From positions 1-32,962 of the forward strand of contig JAIPIN010000006.1 in the NCBI GenBank assembly GCA_021734665.1: a DNA stretch of 32,962 bases, in the 5' to 3' direction. A program made the translations under genes and the position numbers. The notes under the pieces are model-generated. The model made no database searches, was not told the DNA's origin, and saw nothing but the letters and a program-made list of their open reading frames with translations. Below, one piece after another: positions 30,186 through 32,962 of the stretch; the stretch's first letter is position 1, and the number at the start of each line of letters is the position of its first letter. The DNA comes from Kiritimatiellales bacterium. Lineage in GTDB: Bacteria > Patescibacteriota > Gracilibacteria > Peribacterales > Peribacteraceae.

Positions 30186-30221
30186 GTTGCGCGTTACTCG
30201 TTAAACGAGGAAACGCGCAAC
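30186..30221. repeat. strong hairpin in the divergent promoter gap
   Basis: GTTGCGCGTT pairs perfectly with AACGCGCAAC and an inner CTCGT/ACGAG stem closes a ttaa loop. More words of the same type (cgcgttacgg) follow. It lies between the divergent PilB-like and PBP genes. Confidence 0.7.
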
Positions 30222-30275
30222 GCGTTACGGATTACGTTAAAAGTATAACTGTGTGCAAGTAAGGCATAACAGATG

Positions 30276-30284
30276 TGGTACTAT
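30276..30284 (+). promoter_or_regulatory. extended -10 (TGGTACTAT) of the PBP gene
   Basis: TGG-TACTAT ends 8 nt before GTG 30293, pointing to that GTG rather than the ORF-track GTG at 30275, which overlaps the box. Confidence 0.5.
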
Positions 30285-30292
30285 TCCATCCC

Positions 30293-32827
30293 GTGCCCCT
30301 CCGTTCATATCGCTTACCATCGGAAACGCAAAGAAAGCGTTCTCTTTCTCAGCGAATGGCCCTGATTCATGGGTTTTTGCTCATTTGTTTGTTGATTATT
30401 GTGGCACGTTTATTGGAACTCCAAATAATTCGCGGAGATGAATATCACGAAATTGCACAAACACAGCACTTTGGAGGTGTCACTTTGCCTGCAAAGCGTG
30501 GAGAGGTTTTATCTCGTAATAGTAAAACAAGCGAGACAAGTATTCTGGCGACCAACACAACACTAGATATGGTGTATGTAGATCCGCTAATTACAGATGA
30601 TGCGACTCTGATAGCAGAAACACTTTCGGACATATTAGTTACAGAAAACTTTCATGCAATATGTAGCAAAGGAGATAACGGTTGCCCACGAGAGTTAGTT
30701 GAATACTACGAGCCAGCATTCAATCCTCTTTCTGGTGTTCAAGAAACATCTACTGGAGTTCTACTAGAGCCTCAGCGTTTACGAGTATCTGGACGCGCGG
30801 ATATTAGTGATGAACTAATGGATATCACAGAAGTGAGAAGACGATTTGCGCGTTCTATAGAAGATAGGATCTCTGAGCAGCGTGTTACATTTGTACCACT
30901 CGTTTATTCTGCTACCAAAGTGCAGATGCGCGATGTCAAAAAACTTAATATTCCGGGTATAGAAGTGATCGAAGATCAAAGGCTTATTTATGGAGATCCT
31001 GAAAACATTAAACAGCTTAATTTATCAAGTATTGCTCGTGCACTTTCATTTACTGTAGAGATGGATCCAGATTATGTGCGCAAGATTCTTAGAAGCAGAC
31101 CATTAAGGTACGTACCAATTATGCGCAGACTTCCTCCTGCAGTTACATCAAGAATTAAAGAAGCACAACTGGCTTCTATGCGCGCAACACAAGCAAAACG
31201 AAAAGATGCTCCAAGCTACGAGGCTGCTCAAGATATCCATGACCCACTGCGTTCTATTGCTCTGATTCCTGAGCATTGGCGTTTTTATCCGGATGGAACA
31301 GTAGCTTCACAAGTTGTTGGATTTTTGAATACCAATCAAGAGGCGCAGTATGGAATCGAGCGCACATTCAATCCTCAGTTAAGAGGACAAGAAGGAATGA
31401 TTAGTACTTTAAGCGATCCATCTGGTGGACAAATTCTAACATCGGAGCAATCAATTATTGATCCAGAGGATGGTGATACGATTGTTCTTACAATAGATCG
31501 TTTTATTCAAAAGCAGGTGGAAACCATATTGGAAGCGGCTGTAGAAGAATACGAAGCTGAGAGTGGACAAGTTATAGTTATGGATCCTTTTACAGGTCGC
31601 ATTCTTGCTATGGCTAACGCTCCCCTATTTGATAGCAATGTATATGGAACTGTTTTTGAAAAGGAACCAGTCTATCTAGATGAAAAAAAACAAAAAGAAG
31701 TTGTAGTAGAGATAATTCATCCAGAAACAAATTCATTTATTCTTAGGGGATACATAGGAGATGTGTTTACAGAAGAAGGGCGTGCCAATCTTTCTAAAGA
31801 ACGTAATCAAAGACTACTTACTTTAGAAGAGCTATATAATTTGGAGGATATTGTACGTTACTACATCTATGTAGGAGAAAACCAAAGACAGGAAATATTT
31901 CCTACAGATAAGCCAGATATTTGGCTTAAATATGCAAATGAAATTGGAGTTGGTGCCTACTTGAATCGCGGTATTCAATCTATATATGAACCTGGATCTG
32001 TTTTAAAGGCTGTTACTATGGCTGTGGCAATCGATCAGGGTGAGGTAACTCCAACAGACATATATAACGATGACGGCCCATTGGAGATTGATGAGTACAC
32101 AATCCGTAATGCTTTGCATACTTATTATGGAGAAGTAACTATGACTAACTGTTTGGAGTTCTCTATCAACACATGCATGACTAGTGTGTCGGAAAAATTA
32201 GGTCGAAAACTTTTTCACAGAATGCTGGAACGTTTTGGGTTTGGTCGTGTAACAGGAATAGAGCTAGAAGATGAACAACCTGGAGAATTACTTCCTTGGA
32301 GGCAGTGGAGTAATGCTTTACTTGCAACTGCTGCGTACGGACAAGGAATTTCATCTACTCCACTACAAGTTGTTACAGCTATCTCTGCGCTGGCAAATGG
32401 AGGAAAGCTGATGAGACCTATGATTATAGATAGCACAATTCATAATGATGGATCTGTGCTAAAGGCTCAGTCTCGTGTTATTGATCAAGTCATCACAGCA
32501 GAGGCCTCTGCGACTATTACGGCAATGCTTACGAGTACTGTAACTAATGGATTTGCTAAGACTGCAAAAGTAAAAGGATACAAAATTGCAGGTAAAACAG
32601 GTACAAGCCAGATTGCTGGCCCAGGTGGAAAGTACGAAACAGGAACAGGTGCGGCTATTACATCATTTGCTGGATATGCCCCAATAGATCATCCAAAATT
32701 TGTTGTACTAGTAAAACTTGATCGCCCTCATTCAGTTGAGTACGGATCGGAATCTGCAGCTCCAATATTTAAAGATATAGCTACATTCCTATTTAAGTAT
32801 TACGGGATACCGCCGGATGAAACTTAA
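30293..32827 (+). CDS. class B penicillin-binding protein (PBP2/FtsI-type) with large insert
   Basis: 844 residues from GTG 30293. One N-terminal membrane segment (MALIHGFLLICLLIIVARLLELQ), a pedestal domain (from 'PAKRGEVLSRN') and a C-terminal transpeptidase with SxxK in YEPGSVLK, SxN in EFSINTCMTS and KTG in AGKTGTSQI, so a working D,D-transpeptidase is expected. Typical homologues have about 25-30 residues between 'aNaPlFDsN' and the YEPGS active site; here there are about 118, rich in charged residues (for example IIHPETNSFILRGYIGDVFTEE). It could be FtsI (division) or PBP2 (elongation). Its TAA is 1 nt from the stop of an opposing IS30 transposase. No Shine-Dalgarno. Confidence 0.92.
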   Translation: MPLRSYRLPSETQRKRSLSQRMALIHGFLLICLLIIVARLLELQIIRGDEYHEIAQTQHFGGVTLPAKRGEVLSRNSKTSETSILATNTTLDMVYVDPLITDDATLIAETLSDILVTENFHAICSKGDNGCPRELVEYYEPAFNPLSGVQETSTGVLLEPQRLRVSGRADISDELMDITEVRRRFARSIEDRISEQRVTFVPLVYSATKVQMRDVKKLNIPGIEVIEDQRLIYGDPENIKQLNLSSIARALSFTVEMDPDYVRKILRSRPLRYVPIMRRLPPAVTSRIKEAQLASMRATQAKRKDAPSYEAAQDIHDPLRSIALIPEHWRFYPDGTVASQVVGFLNTNQEAQYGIERTFNPQLRGQEGMISTLSDPSGGQILTSEQSIIDPEDGDTIVLTIDRFIQKQVETILEAAVEEYEAESGQVIVMDPFTGRILAMANAPLFDSNVYGTVFEKEPVYLDEKKQKEVVVEIIHPETNSFILRGYIGDVFTEEGRANLSKERNQRLLTLEELYNLEDIVRYYIYVGENQRQEIFPTDKPDIWLKYANEIGVGAYLNRGIQSIYEPGSVLKAVTMAVAIDQGEVTPTDIYNDDGPLEIDEYTIRNALHTYYGEVTMTNCLEFSINTCMTSVSEKLGRKLFHRMLERFGFGRVTGIELEDEQPGELLPWRQWSNALLATAAYGQGISSTPLQVVTAISALANGGKLMRPMIIDSTIHNDGSVLKAQSRVIDQVITAEASATITAMLTSTVTNGFAKTAKVKGYKIAGKTGTSQIAGPGGKYETGTGAAITSFAGYAPIDHPKFVVLVKLDRPHSVEYGSESAAPIFKDIATFLFKYYGIPPDET

Positions 32828-32828
32828 C

Positions 32829-32962
32829 CTAGATTCTAGTTCGAAGTGCAACGCTCTCTGATTCCATGAATACCTCGTGAGGAGTACGGTATCCGAGTCT
32901 TTTGCGAGGTCTATGATTGATCAAATCAACAGCCCATGCAAGCTCCCATTCCTCAATCTCTG
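32829..32962 (-). CDS. IS30-family transposase, C-terminal part (runs off the window)
   Basis: Reading the minus strand gives 44 residues ending ESESVALRTRI and a TAG at 32829. The segment WAVDLINHRPRKRLGYRTPHEVF is the classic C-terminus of IS30-type DDE transposases ('lN-RPRK-Lg--TP-EvF'). The gene is cut by the right edge, so the catalytic centre is not seen. The terminal inverted repeat expected at this end would overlap the last codons. Confidence 0.9.
   Translation of the reverse strand, partial: EIEEWELAWAVDLINHRPRKRLGYRTPHEVFMESESVALRTRI

Overview
The window looks like a chromosomal segment of a Candidate Phyla Radiation (Patescibacteria) bacterium, possibly a Peregrinibacteria/Peribacteria-type lineage. 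The lineage is inferred from gene content, protein style and dispersed palindromic repeats; no rRNA gene is present to confirm it. TGA is used as an ordinary stop (for example in the M23 peptidase gene), so the Gracilibacteria/Absconditabacteria code in which UGA means Gly does not apply.

Layout. Bases 1-9700: a transposase tail, a four-helix-bundle protein, tgt, a DoxX-like membrane protein, clpP, miaA, two small unknown genes, rarA, a membrane protein, a TsaE-HD fusion and a membrane-anchored M23 peptidase. Bases 9700-16240: a MraY/WecA-like transferase, a stand-alone remnant of the AroE substrate-binding domain, a gene-free stretch with two structured RNA candidates, pgk, a baseplate-J-like membrane protein and a SanA/YdcF-like protein. 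Bases 16240-24760: a Xer recombinase followed by the recoded tail of a second xer copy, a RAYT (REP-associated) transposase between perfect inverted REP-like hairpins, several unknown genes, two more gene-free stretches with RNA candidates, a stomatin-like protein, DUF1622, a lipoprotein and a GIY-YIG protein. Bases 24760-32962: tyrS, an RluA-family synthase, a FecR/Ig-like surface protein, a PilB/GspE-type ATPase, a class B penicillin-binding protein and the end of an IS30-type transposase.

How the genes fit together. Three genes act on tRNA modification (tgt, miaA, the TsaE part of the fusion) and one on tRNA charging (tyrS); the RluA-family protein modifies RNA. The M23 peptidase, MraY/WecA-like transferase, PBP and SanA-like protein concern the cell envelope. 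The FecR/Ig-like protein, PilB-like ATPase and baseplate-J-like protein are probably surface or secretion functions. Most genes are single, in alternating orientation, with few operons.

Most unusual points. (1) About a dozen genes have a -10 hexamer, often an extended TGn -10, ending only 5-10 nt before the start codon and no Shine-Dalgarno, which points to widespread leaderless mRNAs. (2) Tgt has lost all four zinc ligands (C,C,C,H to S,S,S,Q) with exact spacing kept, and carries an in-frame 34-bp perfect palindrome. (3) Four or five structured RNA candidates lie in gene-free stretches, three with promoter-like and several with terminator-like flanks. (4) Two genes (xer and baseplate-J-like) have a second copy of their own 3' end downstream; the xer copy differs only at synonymous sites. 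(5) A TsaE-HD fusion, an AroE-N fossil and a PBP with a large insertion before the active-site serine also stand out. Transposase fragments occur at both window ends.
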